From Algibacter_G agarivorans (GTDB lineage: Bacteria > Bacteroidota > Bacteroidia > Flavobacteriales > Flavobacteriaceae): a stretch of 64,000 bases of DNA. The first letter of the stretch is position 1. Each line of letters opens with the position of its first letter. Under the pieces are notes generated by a model. The model was not told where the DNA came from. It did no database searches and was given only the letters and a program-made list of their open reading frames with translations. Location of the stretch: the NCBI RefSeq assembly GCF_039543245.1, contig NZ_BAABJJ010000038.1:11016-75015 (forward strand), given 5' to 3'. This document shows positions 1 to 8,544 of the stretch, piece by piece. A program made the position numbers and the translations under genes.

Positions 1-1
1 A

Positions 2-208
2 GTAATAAAAAATGAATCAATAAACGAGTTTGGCATATCTTTTGGGTTAGGGTTACCAGTAGGGAATTATTTCTCTAATGCAAATTTAGGTTTCGAGATA
101 GGAAAACGCGGAACTACCAATAGCAATTTAATACAAGAGGATTTTGTTAAATTCCAATTAAGTTTATCTTTGAACGACAGATGGTTCAATAAAAGAAAAT
201 ATGACTAA
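2..208 (+). CDS. C-terminal end of an outer-membrane-type protein (partial)
   Basis: The frame is open from the first bases of the window to a TAA at 206-208, giving about 68 residues. The peptide alternates polar and hydrophobic residues (for example GISFGLGLPVGNYFS and FVKFQLSLSLNDRWF), as expected for the last strands of a beta-barrel. It ends 18 bp before the TPR gene on the same strand. In flavobacteria a barrel-type protein often precedes this TPR/LptC gene pair; that is family knowledge. The start is outside the window, so a full assignment is not possible. Confidence 0.6.
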   Translation, partial: VIKNESINEFGISFGLGLPVGNYFSNANLGFEIGKRGTTNSNLIQEDFVKFQLSLSLNDRWFNKRKYD

Positions 209-226
209 CAGCATAAAATTATTATC

Positions 227-1609
227 ATGAAAACAAAAATTACATTAGTACTATCATTATTATTTATTGGATTAAATTTCGGTTATGCACAACAAGATGA
301 AGAGTGCCTGACTAAGCTTTCTATATTCCATGAATATACAAAAGCAAAAAACTTTGATGCCGCTTACGAACCTTGGATGGCAGTAAGAAATAAATGTCCA
401 AAATTTAATAATGCTATATATGTAGATGGCGAGAAAATCTTAGAGCATAAAATCGATAATGCTACGGGTCCTGATAAAGTAACATTTATTAACGATCTTT
501 TAAAGCTTTGGGAACAAAGAGCAGAGCATTTTGCGAGTAAAACACCTAAGGGTGAATATGCAGCTCAAGCATGCCAATTAATGTATGATAATAGAAAAGA
601 GTTAGCTAAGACTGATGATGAATTATACGCGTGTTTTGATGCTGCTTATAAATTAGATAAAGATACATTTACAAACCCTAAGAGTTTATATACCTATTTT
701 TCTTTAATGGTTGATTTGTATGATGCCGGAAAAAAACCAGCTAAAGATTTATTTAATAAATACGATGATATAGTTGAGAAAGTAGAAGATGAAGTTAAAA
801 ACTATTCTATAAAGCTTAATAAAGTTATTGAAAAAGAAGATTCAGGAACTGCTTTAACAAAAAAAGAAGGGCAATATAAAAGATTTTATGAAAGCTATTT
901 AAAGGCTTATGATCAAATTTCTGGAAGTATTGACCAAAAATTAGGAGACAGAGCAAATTGTGAAAACTTAATTCCTTTATACCAAAAAGATTTTGAAGAG
1001 AATAAAAATAATGCCCTTTGGTTACAAAGAGCAGCTGGTAAAATGTCTGAAAAAGAGTGTACAGACGATCCTTTATTCTTTAAGTTAGTTAACGCATACC
1101 ATGAGTTAAGTCCGTCTGCTAATTCAGCTTATTACTTAGGTATCTTAAAAGATAAAGAAGGTAAATCTAATGAGGCTATAGGGTTTTACAAACAAGCTAT
1201 TTCATTAGAAACAGACGACTTTAAAAAGTCTAAACTTAATAACAGAATAGGTTTAAAATTAAAAGCAAGAGGGAGTTATGGGCAAGCTAGAGGTTTCTTT
1301 AGAGAGGCTTTAAAGTTAAACCCTTCAAACGGACGTCCATATTTATCAATTGCGGCTATGTATGCTGCTAGTGCAAATAATTGTGGAGACAGTAACTTTA
1401 ATAAAAGAGCCGTGTATTGGTTAGCTGCTGATGAAGCTAAAAAAGCAGCTAGAGTAGATCCTACCCAAAAGAGCAACTCCGCAAAATCCGTTGCTAATTA
1501 TATGGCAAAAGCACCTTCAAAAGCAGATATTTTTACCTGTGGTTGTTCTGGTCAGGTCATTAAAATTTCTTGTTGGATTGGAGCATCCGTTACAGTGCCA
1601 AGCATTTAA
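227..1609 (+). CDS. Secreted TPR-repeat protein
   Basis: A 460-residue protein with a clear signal peptide (MKTKITLVLSLLFIGLNFGYAQ). The mature part is helical. A TPR pair is recognisable near residues 300-380, around SAYYLGILKDKEGKSNEAIGFYKQAI and ARGFFREALKLNPSN. Cysteines are scattered through it and it ends in a short hydrophobic tail. Its stop codon overlaps the LptC start by one base (taATG), so the two genes are translationally coupled. It probably acts as a periplasmic or outer-membrane scaffold. The neighbouring LptC suggests a link to envelope assembly, but no specific role can be read from the sequence. Confidence 0.85.
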   Translation: MKTKITLVLSLLFIGLNFGYAQQDEECLTKLSIFHEYTKAKNFDAAYEPWMAVRNKCPKFNNAIYVDGEKILEHKIDNATGPDKVTFINDLLKLWEQRAEHFASKTPKGEYAAQACQLMYDNRKELAKTDDELYACFDAAYKLDKDTFTNPKSLYTYFSLMVDLYDAGKKPAKDLFNKYDDIVEKVEDEVKNYSIKLNKVIEKEDSGTALTKKEGQYKRFYESYLKAYDQISGSIDQKLGDRANCENLIPLYQKDFEENKNNALWLQRAAGKMSEKECTDDPLFFKLVNAYHELSPSANSAYYLGILKDKEGKSNEAIGFYKQAISLETDDFKKSKLNNRIGLKLKARGSYGQARGFFREALKLNPSNGRPYLSIAAMYAASANNCGDSNFNKRAVYWLAADEAKKAARVDPTQKSNSAKSVANYMAKAPSKADIFTCGCSGQVIKISCWIGASVTVPSI

Positions 1610-2163
1610 TGAGAAAACAAATTACATATAATATACTAAACATAGTCACAGTAATTACTGTGACTATGTTTTTTTCATGTAAAGACAGTTTTAAGCAAGT
1701 TCAGAAAATTGGTATTTCAGAGAACGAACCTATTGGTGAGGACTACAATGTCAATTTGAAATATACAGATTCAGGAAGAGTTACTGCAAATTTAATAAGT
1801 ACTAAATCTTTAGATTATTCTAACAGAGATTTTCCGTTTAATGAGTTTGTAGATGGTGTTACGCTGCATGTTTATGACAAAGACAATAATAAAAGTACTG
1901 TGACTGCGGACTACGCTATTGTTTATAGTAACACAGATTTGATTGAAATGCAAAACAATGTGGTTATTACAACACATGATGATAAGGTTTTAAAAACAGA
2001 CCAATTGTTTTATGATAAAAGCAAAGAATGGTTATTCACCAACGAACCTGTTTCTTTTAAAACTGAAACTGATATTATTAACGGTAATGGTTTTGATTCA
2101 AATTCTAAATTCACAAATGCCGAAGTATTAGAAGTAACTGGTATTATTACTCTTGAAGATTAA
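1609..2163 (+). CDS. lptC: LptC-type LPS export protein
   Basis: A 184-residue protein. I chose the ATG at 1609, which overlaps the previous stop, over an upstream TTG at 1570, because it puts a hydrophobic signal and lipobox-like Cys (TVTMFFSCKD, Cys24) at the N terminus. The rest is beta-rich, with the LptC-like pattern of 'YDKDNNKSTVTADYAIVYS...NVVITTHDDKVLKTDQLFYD'. LptC bridges the LptBFG transporter and LptA to move LPS across the periplasm. A lipoprotein-like anchor instead of a transmembrane helix is common in Bacteroidota. The assignment rests on pattern and gene context. Confidence 0.8.
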   Translation: MRKQITYNILNIVTVITVTMFFSCKDSFKQVQKIGISENEPIGEDYNVNLKYTDSGRVTANLISTKSLDYSNRDFPFNEFVDGVTLHVYDKDNNKSTVTADYAIVYSNTDLIEMQNNVVITTHDDKVLKTDQLFYDKSKEWLFTNEPVSFKTETDIINGNGFDSNSKFTNAEVLEVTGIITLED

Positions 2164-2288
2164 TTAAACGTCATTGCAAGGCGTTTTTACAACCTAGCAA
2201 CTTGCCGAATTTATTCCCTTAAAACAGTAACTTAAATATAATCACCTCTTTCTCAATTTTAAGTATCTTTACACTTTAATTATTTAAT

Positions 2289-2483
2289 ATGAAATATTCT
2301 AAAATTTTTCTATACGCTTATATCGTTTTTGCTGTTTATTTTGCATATACAGCTATCACTAGATATGTAAATACAGGTGTTATTGATTATCCTTCAATAT
2401 TACTTTCGGCTACTGCTATTTTTGTGTTTTTCTTCAGAAAAAACTTTATAAAAAAGTTTGATAATAAAAACAATTCAAAATAA
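2289..2483 (+). CDS. Small membrane protein
   Basis: A 64-residue protein with two hydrophobic segments (about residues 6-26 and 33-50) followed by a basic tail rich in Lys and Asn. The stop codon TAA (2481-2483) is immediately followed by the ATG of the CorC-type gene at 2484, so the two are almost certainly co-translated. I do not recognise a named family. Its position and lack of enzyme motifs suggest an accessory membrane peptide. Confidence 0.75.
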   Translation: MKYSKIFLYAYIVFAVYFAYTAITRYVNTGVIDYPSILLSATAIFVFFFRKNFIKKFDNKNNSK

Positions 2484-3773
2484 ATGACCATTTATGTTAT
2501 CATCATAATTGTATCATTAATTCTTTCGGCCTTTTTCTCAGGTATGGAGATTGCTTACGTATCTTCAAATAAAATTCATATAGAAATTGAGAAAAAGCAA
2601 GATGGTGTTGTTGCTAAGGCCTTGGGTAAACTTACAGCAAAACCATCGAAATTTATAACCACTATGCTTATTGGCAACAATATAACTCTGGTTATTTATG
2701 GGTTTTTTATGGGCGATTTGCTAGTAAACTGGTTTCAATCATTGCTGCCAACGTCCTATGGTTTTCTTGATTATGCACTTACCGATTTAAGTTTGCTATC
2801 TCAAACCATTATATCAACTTTTGTTATTTTAATTACAGCAGAATTTTTACCAAAAGTGTTTTTTCAAATATATTCAAACACTTTGATTAAAGCATTGGCT
2901 ATTCCAGCATATATGTTTTATTTGTTATTTACTTTGATTTCCGATTTTGTAATTTGGATTTCAGATTTTGTACTCAAAGTTTTTTTCAAAACAGATGGCG
3001 ACCAAATTCAATTAGCGTTTACAAAAGTGGAACTTGGTAATTATATAAGTGAACAAATGGAGTCCGTTGAAGCGCATGATGATGTGGATACCGAGATACA
3101 GATTTTTCAAAATGCACTAGAATTTTCCGAAGTAAAGGCTCGAGAAGTTATGGTGCCACGTACCGAAATTATAGCGGTGGAAATTACCAATTCTGTAAAA
3201 TCATTAAACACCCTTTTTACAGAAACCGGACGTACCAAAATACTAGTTTATAAGGACACTATTGATGATATTGTAGGTTATGTGCATTCTTTTGAATTGT
3301 TCAAAAAAAAGAAAGATATTAAATCTATGATAACGCCTGTGGAGTTTGTTCCAGAAACGGTGCTAATAAAAGATGTGCTTAATGTGCTCATTAAAAAACG
3401 AAAGAGTATTGCTGTGGTTTTAGATGAATATGGTGGGACATCAGGCATTATGACTGTTGAAGATATTGTTGAAGAGCTGTTTGGTGAAATTGAAGATGAA
3501 CATGATTCAGTAGATTTAATAGAAGAAGCCTTAACAGATGATACCTATAAGTTTTCAGCACGATTAGAAGTAGATTATATTAACGAAACCTATAAAATTA
3601 ATCTTCCTGAAAGCGAAAACTTCGAAACTCTTGGGGGACTGATTGTTAACCATACCGAAGAGATTCCTGCCCAAAATGATATTGTTAAAATTGATACTTT
3701 TCAATTTACAATTTTAGAAGTATCTAATACAAAAATTGATATGGTAGAACTTAAAGTGTTAGAAGCAGATTAA
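2484..3773 (+). CDS. CNNM/CorC-type membrane protein (hemolysin family)
   Basis: A 429-residue protein. The N-terminal DUF21/CNNM membrane domain (residues 1-170) has hydrophobic helices and the signature SAFFSGMEIAY. A CBS-pair region follows (about 215-345), with VMVPRTE at 222-228 and DEYGGTSGIMTVEDIVEELFGEI near 313-335. The C-terminal CorC_HlyC domain (about 350-429) contains NLPESENFETLGGLI. Family members are linked to magnesium or divalent-cation homeostasis; the 'hemolysin' label is historical. It directly follows the small membrane gene and shares its transcript. Confidence 0.9.
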   Translation: MTIYVIIIIVSLILSAFFSGMEIAYVSSNKIHIEIEKKQDGVVAKALGKLTAKPSKFITTMLIGNNITLVIYGFFMGDLLVNWFQSLLPTSYGFLDYALTDLSLLSQTIISTFVILITAEFLPKVFFQIYSNTLIKALAIPAYMFYLLFTLISDFVIWISDFVLKVFFKTDGDQIQLAFTKVELGNYISEQMESVEAHDDVDTEIQIFQNALEFSEVKAREVMVPRTEIIAVEITNSVKSLNTLFTETGRTKILVYKDTIDDIVGYVHSFELFKKKKDIKSMITPVEFVPETVLIKDVLNVLIKKRKSIAVVLDEYGGTSGIMTVEDIVEELFGEIEDEHDSVDLIEEALTDDTYKFSARLEVDYINETYKINLPESENFETLGGLIVNHTEEIPAQNDIVKIDTFQFTILEVSNTKIDMVELKVLEAD

Positions 3774-4063
3774 TAGCAAGTCGCAGTTCTCAATAGTAAT
3801 AATTAGTTGATTTATCGATAGTTTTTAGTAAAAGTTTAGGTTCCGTAATTTAAGTGATTATTGAAAAGAGTTCATCTTAAAATCTACAAACTGCTTAACA
3901 ACATAGAACTCTGCAACAAACAAGATAACAAATAGCAAATAACCCTTTTATTATTGAATTGAAAATGGTATTTTCGCGCACGATATTTTTGTCGATTTAT
4001 TGTAATTGACACCAACTTAACAAGCAAATCCCAATTACGGGTTATTAAAAATTTAATTTACAA

Positions 4064-6193
4064 ATGGCAGTTTTAAATAAGATAAGACAACGTTCACTAT
4101 TCTTAATATTAATTATAGCATTAGCGCTATTTTCTTTTGTATTAGCAGATTTGTTTAAAAATAGTGATGCACTTACTTCTAAATCACAGAATATAGTAGC
4201 AACTATAAACGGTAAGGATATTTCTCGCGAAGACTTTCTTCAAAAAGTAGAAGTGGCACAAAGGCAAATGGGGCCTAGTGCAACTAATACTCAAGTTATG
4301 AATAGAGTATGGGATCAAGAAGTGAGGCAAGCTGTTATGGAAACACAATATGAGGAATTAGGGATTTCTGTTGAAAAAGATCAAATGAGAGATTTGCTAA
4401 AAACATCTTTGGCTACGAGTCCTGAATTTTTAAACGAAGCTGGATTGTTTGATGAAAATAAACTAAACGAATATATAGCGAATTTAAAAGAAACATCACC
4501 TCAAGGTTTTGAAGGTTGGGTGAATTACGAAAAACAGATAGCTGCAAATGCATTAAGCCAGAACTATTTTAATATGGTTAAAGCAGGTTTAACAGGTACA
4601 TTGGCAGAAGGCGAATTAGAGCATAACTTAGAAGGTAATAAAGTAGATATTAAATATGTGCAAGTATCTTATGCTTCAATTCCTGACAGTATTGTAGAAG
4701 TGTCTAAATCTGATATTTCTAATTATATAAAAGCAAATAAAAAACAATTTAAAGTTGATGCGTCTAGAGATATTCGTTTTGTAGAGTTTAAAGAAGTAGC
4801 TTCTGTTGAAGATGAAAACGCTATTAAAACAGAGCTAGAAACTTATGTTAATGGAAGAGTTGTTGATGAAACGGGAAGAAAAGATACTATTGTAGCATTT
4901 TCTAAAGTTAAGAATAACGAAGATTATATTAACTTAACTGCTGCTTCAGATGTAAAGTTCGATAAACGTTTTATCTTTAAATCTAACTTGCCAACAGAAT
5001 TTGCCGATGCTATTTATAATTTGAATGAAGGCGAAGTTTATGGTCCTTATAAAGATAATGGTGCTTTTAAAGTAACCAAAGTAATTGCTGTTAAGCAAAT
5101 TCCTGATTCAGCTAAAGTAAGACACATCTTAATTCCTTTTATAGGTGCTCAAAGTGCTGCTCCAGAAGTTACACAAACGGAAGCAGAAGCTAAAAAAACA
5201 GCTGATAGTTTGTTAACAATATTAAAGTCTAATCGTTCTAAATTTTCAGAATTTGTAACCAATTTTTCTTCAGACCAAGGAAGTGTAGCTAAAGAAGGAC
5301 GTTATGATTGGCATCCATACAATACCATGGTGCCTGAGTTTAATGATTTTGAATTTGAAGGTAAAACAGGAGATTTAGGCGTTGTTAAAACAGCATTTGG
5401 ATTTCATATTATAGAAGTTGAAGGCCAAAAGAATAAGAAGAAAGCGATTCAAATTGGAACCATATCAAGAAAAATTGAGCCTTCTGAAGCGACAAGTGAT
5501 AAAGTATTTAGAGATGCTTCAAACTTTGAAATAAATGCTGGTAAAAGTGATTTTGAAATCATTGCCAAAGAAAATAATTATGTAGTACGACCAGTAAATG
5601 GTATTAAGGTTTTAGATGAAACCATTCCAGGAGTTGGGAATCAAAGACCAATCGTTCGTTGGGCTTTTGAAGAAGATGCTGAGGTAGGCGATATTAAGCG
5701 TTTCAATATTCCCGGAGGTTATGTTATAGGGCAATTAGTTGCAAAACATAAAGAGGGATTAATGTCTGTTGAAGATGCCACTGCTAAGGTGTTGCCAATT
5801 ATTAGAAAAGAAAAGAAAGCAAAACTTATTAGAGATAGGGTGTCTGCAACGACTTTGGAAGATGTAGCAGCTGCAGAGAAAACTACAGTAAGAACAGCTA
5901 ATGGCATTACTATGAAAAACCCAACTATTTCAGGAGCAGGAAGAGAGCCTTTGGTTGTTGGTGCTGCCTTTGGATTAAAAGAAGGAGAAACTTCAAAATT
6001 AATTGATGGAGCTAACGGCGTTTACATGATTCAAGTCGTTAAAGAAATACCAGCAGTTGAATTAGAAAACTACCAAGCAGCCGCTAATAGGGTAGAACAA
6101 CAAAAATCAAGTGTAGTTAACTCAAAACTATATAACGCTTTAAAAGAAGCCGCAGATATAGAGGATAATAGAGCTAAAACTCAAGTTCAATAA
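4064..6193 (+). CDS. PpiD/SurA-type peptidyl-prolyl isomerase
   Basis: A 709-residue protein. A single N-terminal transmembrane anchor (about residues 12-30) follows the typical MAVLNKIRQRS start. A SurA_N-like chaperone region comes next, then a parvulin (PpiC rotamase) domain from about residue 348 (DSAKVRHILIPF) to about 450 (GDLGVVKTAFGFHIIEVEG). A second, degenerate parvulin-like region may lie near 560-660. It folds outer-membrane and periplasmic proteins. It has its own 290-bp upstream gap and an intrinsic terminator at 6218. The length fits flavobacterial PpiD homologues. Confidence 0.92.
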   Translation: MAVLNKIRQRSLFLILIIALALFSFVLADLFKNSDALTSKSQNIVATINGKDISREDFLQKVEVAQRQMGPSATNTQVMNRVWDQEVRQAVMETQYEELGISVEKDQMRDLLKTSLATSPEFLNEAGLFDENKLNEYIANLKETSPQGFEGWVNYEKQIAANALSQNYFNMVKAGLTGTLAEGELEHNLEGNKVDIKYVQVSYASIPDSIVEVSKSDISNYIKANKKQFKVDASRDIRFVEFKEVASVEDENAIKTELETYVNGRVVDETGRKDTIVAFSKVKNNEDYINLTAASDVKFDKRFIFKSNLPTEFADAIYNLNEGEVYGPYKDNGAFKVTKVIAVKQIPDSAKVRHILIPFIGAQSAAPEVTQTEAEAKKTADSLLTILKSNRSKFSEFVTNFSSDQGSVAKEGRYDWHPYNTMVPEFNDFEFEGKTGDLGVVKTAFGFHIIEVEGQKNKKKAIQIGTISRKIEPSEATSDKVFRDASNFEINAGKSDFEIIAKENNYVVRPVNGIKVLDETIPGVGNQRPIVRWAFEEDAEVGDIKRFNIPGGYVIGQLVAKHKEGLMSVEDATAKVLPIIRKEKKAKLIRDRVSATTLEDVAAAEKTTVRTANGITMKNPTISGAGREPLVVGAAFGLKEGETSKLIDGANGVYMIQVVKEIPAVELENYQAAANRVEQQKSSVVNSKLYNALKEAADIEDNRAKTQVQ

Positions 6194-6217
6194 AAGCAAA
6201 ATTATATTTTAAAATGA

Positions 6218-6240
6218 GCCTCGTTTATCGAGGCTTTTTT
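6218..6240 (+). terminator. Rho-independent terminator after the PpiD-type gene
   Basis: The stem GCCTCG/CGAGGC (6218-6223 and 6229-6234) has a five-base loop TTTAT and is followed by a run of T. It lies 25 bp after the stop codon. Confidence 0.9.
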
Positions 6241-6335
6241 ATATAGTTTAAGCTTATTTTTTTATAAAAACTGTTGATAACTTAACTGTAAGTTTTCTAT
6301 CAAAAAACCTATTTTTGTTTTGACAAAAAGATAAT

Positions 6336-7319
6336 ATGATGTCTGATACAATAGAAAAAGTAAAGTGTTTGATAATTGGCTCTGGACCTGCCGGTTATAC
6401 GGCGGCTATATATGCTGCAAGAGCTAATATGAAACCTGTTTTATACCAAGGAACACAACCAGGTGGACAATTAACAACAACGAATGAGGTCGAAAATTTC
6501 CCTGGATATCCTGACGGAGTTACCGGACCAGAAATGATGATGCAGTTACAGGCTCAGGCTGAACGTTTTGAAACTGACGTGCGTGATGGCTGGATAACTA
6601 AAGTTGATTTTTCTGGAGATGTTCATAAAGTATGGGTTAATGATGTAAAAGAAATTCATGCCGATACAATCATCATTTCAACCGGAGCTTCGGCAAAATA
6701 CTTGGGATTAGATTCTGAACAGAAGTATTTAAAACTAGGCGGAGGGGTGTCTGCCTGTGCAGTTTGTGATGGTTTCTTTTATAGAAATCAAGAAGTGGTA
6801 CTAGTTGGAGCAGGAGATTCTGCGTGTGAAGAAGCACATTACTTATCTAAACTTTGTAAAAAAGTAACTATGATAGTAAGACGCGATGTGTTTAGAGCTT
6901 CTAAAATTATGGCAGCTAGAGTTAAGAATACGGAAAACATAGAAATTTTATTCAATACAGAAACCGATGAGGTTTTGGGTGATGGACAAGTTGTAACAGG
7001 AGTAAGAGTATTTAATAATCAAACTCAAGAGAAACATGAGATTCCTGCAACTGGATTTTTTGTTGCTATTGGCCACAAACCAAATACTGATATTTTTAAA
7101 GGTTTCTTAGATCTAGATGAAACAGGGTACATAATCAATGTTCCAGGAACCTCAAAAACAAATATTGATGGTGTTTTTGTTTCTGGTGATGCGGCAGACC
7201 ATGTTTACAGACAAGCAGTAACTGCTGCTGGTACAGGTTGTATGGCAGCACTTGATGCAGAACGTTATTTGGCGGCGAAGGACTCATCTTTTGAAGTGTC
7301 TACTTCCACTTATAATTAA
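6336..7319 (+). CDS. trxB: Thioredoxin reductase
   Basis: A 327-residue NADPH-dependent flavoprotein that reduces thioredoxin. The FAD-binding GSGPAG is at residues 15-20, the redox-active pair is C141-A-V-C144 inside SACAVCDGFFYRN, an NADPH-binding GAGDSACEEA lies near 163-172, and the C-terminal FAD motif is GVFVSGDAAD. Length and domain order are canonical. Two consecutive ATGs open the frame (6336 and 6339) and either could be used. It is monocistronic, with a terminator at 7345. A TATTTTTG at 6310-6317 fits the -7 consensus, but I find no -33 box at the right spacing. Confidence 0.97.
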   Translation: MMSDTIEKVKCLIIGSGPAGYTAAIYAARANMKPVLYQGTQPGGQLTTTNEVENFPGYPDGVTGPEMMMQLQAQAERFETDVRDGWITKVDFSGDVHKVWVNDVKEIHADTIIISTGASAKYLGLDSEQKYLKLGGGVSACAVCDGFFYRNQEVVLVGAGDSACEEAHYLSKLCKKVTMIVRRDVFRASKIMAARVKNTENIEILFNTETDEVLGDGQVVTGVRVFNNQTQEKHEIPATGFFVAIGHKPNTDIFKGFLDLDETGYIINVPGTSKTNIDGVFVSGDAADHVYRQAVTAAGTGCMAALDAERYLAAKDSSFEVSTSTYN

Positions 7320-7344
7320 CTTATTTGATTTTATATAAATTTTA

Positions 7345-7371
7345 AGCCGAAGCATTTGCTTCGGCTTTTTT
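7345..7371 (+). terminator. Rho-independent terminator after trxB
   Basis: A perfect nine-base stem AGCCGAAGC/GCTTCGGCT (7345-7353 and 7358-7366) with loop ATTT, followed by six T. Confidence 0.93.
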
Positions 7372-7419
7372 GTTTTGTAATTATTTGAAAATATGTTTTC
7401 TTTGGTGTATGTTTTTAAA

Positions 7420-7470
7420 CGGGATGTGGCGCAGTCCGGTTAGCGTATTACGCCATGGCGTAATGGTCGC
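7420..7470 (+). pseudogene. Truncated tRNA-Pro copy (5' half)
   Basis: Bases 7417-7447 are identical to 7731-7761, the acceptor strand and D-arm of the intact tRNA-Pro downstream (31 bp, offset 314). The anticodon arm is replaced by an 18-base perfect palindrome (7447-7464) with the stem TTACG/CGTAA. The shared TGGTCGC follows, and then the similarity stops. The T-arm and the 3' acceptor strand are absent, so this copy cannot form a tRNA. It lies directly upstream of the GIY-YIG gene. Confidence 0.85.
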
Positions 7471-7493
7471 CAATTATCAATAAAGTTTTTTTT

Positions 7494-7730
7494 TTGGAAT
7501 TCAAAGTCTATATAATATTTAGTAAAAAATTAAACCGATATTATGCTGGTCATACAAACAATTTAGAAAAGCGTTTGAATACACATAATAGTGGAGGTAA
7601 AAAATACACAAGTAAGGGTGTGCCTTGGTTTTTGGTAAAAACATATAATTGCAGTTCGCGTTCAGAAGCAATGCAAATGGAAAGAAAAATTAAAAAACGA
7701 GGTATTAAAAGATATCTTGATGAGAATTAA
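7494..7730 (+). CDS. Small GIY-YIG nuclease-fold protein
   Basis: A 78-residue protein with the GIY-YIG fold: KVYIIFS (GIY strand), RYYAGHT (YIG strand), the catalytic-type Arg in NNLEKRLNTHN, and the metal-binding Glu in SEAMQMERKIKKRG. These are the core residues of the UvrC/URI-like single-domain family that is frequent in Bacteroidota. No ATG is available; the only in-frame start is TTG at 7494, after a T-tract. The gene ends 3 bp before the intact tRNA-Pro and begins 23 bp after the tRNA fragment, so it sits between two tRNA copies. Nuclease activity is inferred from motifs only. Confidence 0.8.
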   Translation: MEFKVYIIFSKKLNRYYAGHTNNLEKRLNTHNSGGKKYTSKGVPWFLVKTYNCSSRSEAMQMERKIKKRGIKRYLDEN

Positions 7731-7733
7731 AAA

Positions 7734-7808
7734 CGGGATGTGGCGCAGTCCGGTTAGCGTACACGGCTGGGGGCCGTGTGGTCGCAGGTTCAAATCCTGT
7801 CATCCCGA
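7734..7808 (+). tRNA. tRNA-Pro (anticodon GGG)
   Basis: A 75-base cloverleaf. Acceptor CGGGATG (7734-7740) pairs with CATCCCG (7801-7807), and the discriminator is A. The anticodon stem CACGG/CCGTG encloses loop CTGGGGG, giving anticodon GGG. The T-arm is GCAGG-TTCAAAT-CCTGT. CCA is not encoded. All arms pair, so this is the functional copy at the locus. Confidence 0.95.
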
Positions 7809-7812
7809 CTAA

Positions 7813-7955
7813 GCGAAAAAGTAATTCCGTGCAACTAAATCACTTTTTTGTTTATGGAATCGTCCAAAACAAAGTTTTGGAAAGAGATTGGAAAAAAAGG
7901 GTAGAAGCGCTAGCTTCATTTTTCCATTTGCAAAGAGGGTTTATTAGGATTATTT
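7813..7955. other. Spacer between tRNA 3' repeats, with two hairpins
   Basis: Non-coding. It holds two inverted repeats: CCAAAAC/GTTTTGG (7864-7880, three-base loop) and GAAGC/GCTTC with loop GCTA (about 7904-7917). No open frame of note. Confidence 0.5.
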
Positions 7956-7976
7956 AAATCCTGTCATCCCGACTAA
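7956..7976 (+). repeat. Displaced copy of the tRNA-Pro 3' end (att-like direct repeat)
   Basis: Twenty-one bases identical to 7792-7812, which is the 3' part of tRNA-Pro through the discriminator and four further bases. The repeat is 164 bp downstream. A duplicated tRNA 3' end is what integration into a tRNA leaves behind. No integrase or cargo gene lies between the two copies, so it is a remnant or a recombination scar. Confidence 0.8.
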
Positions 7977-8400
7977 ATAGGAGTTAATAGATAAAAAACA
8001 GAATTGGAAATACTCAAGAACCAGTTTCTTTTTAAGTAAAAACTGAAGACTTAAAAAAGGTTTAAAATTTACTGTTCAATAATTTATATTGACCTAATTA
8101 AAATAATCAAACAAAATTTCAATAAAAACAAAAGGTTTCAATTATCGGATAGTTTCACATAACAATTTTGAATATTGATATTTGTATTTCAGAAATTGCT
8201 ATTAGCGTGAGTGTTTCCCTATCTATTCGTGCTTGTGTTTTTTAACATAAATTCATGATATAGTTATCTTGCTTGTCTAAGAAAAGCACTTTTTCAATAG
8301 CATTTGTTTTACGGTTCAATATCAAGTTTTTACTTAAATTATTTTTGATCATTATTATCTCCATTAAATAGTAACACCCTAAGATTTTTATGTTAAAAAT
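7977..8400. other. AT-rich gene-free stretch
   Basis: About 420 bp without a convincing gene, RNA or repeat. Short frames on the minus strand lack coding character. It separates the tRNA locus from the first GntR-type operator. Confidence 0.5.
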
Positions 8401-8466
8401 TTTGAAGAATGCAAATTTATGTATACATTTGGAAAACCAAATTGGTAAACCAATTTGAAAAACCAA
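8401..8466 (+). promoter_or_regulatory. Promoter with triple GntR-type operator (relic unit)
   Basis: TTTG at 8401-8404, a 19-base spacer, and TACATTTG at 8424-8431 match the Bacteroidota -33/-7 promoter. The -7 box runs into three tandem 13-bp units: TTTGGAAAACCAA (8428-8440), ATTGGTAAACCAA (8441-8453) and TTTGAAAAACCAA (8454-8466). The same motif occurs at four other promoters in the window. Repression by blocking the -7 region is inferred. The gene it once drove is the pseudogene at 8545. Confidence 0.75.
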
Positions 8467-8544
8467 CATAGATCTACTGCAAACCCCGTTCCTTTGTTGT
8501 AAATAAATAATAATCAACTGGTGGAAAATCAAATTGAAAACAAA

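Noticed and set aside
2164..2230. Possible terminator after lptC
   Set aside because: The best stem is five base pairs (AAACG/CGTTT) with a long loop. The CGTCATTGCAAGG segment looks more like a worn intergenic repeat.
3774..4063. Promoter or small RNA before the PpiD-type gene
   Set aside because: TATTTTCG at 3969 resembles a -7 box, but there is no -33 partner at a suitable distance and no clear structure. Nothing else is seen in this 290-bp gap.
7813..7955. Integrated element between the tRNA 3' repeats
   Set aside because: Only about 140 bp with no integrase or cargo. It is treated as a scar rather than a genomic island; the alginate locus lies outside the repeats.
8428..8466. Tandem repeats as a CRISPR array or satellite
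   Set aside because: There are only two or three units of 13 bp with no spacers, and each array sits on a promoter. An operator array fits better. No CRISPR repeat-spacer pattern was seen anywhere in the window.
8242..8532. Minus-strand open frame of 96 codons over the first operator array
   Set aside because: It runs through the promoter-operator array, has no signal or domain, and is best explained as chance in AT-rich DNA.
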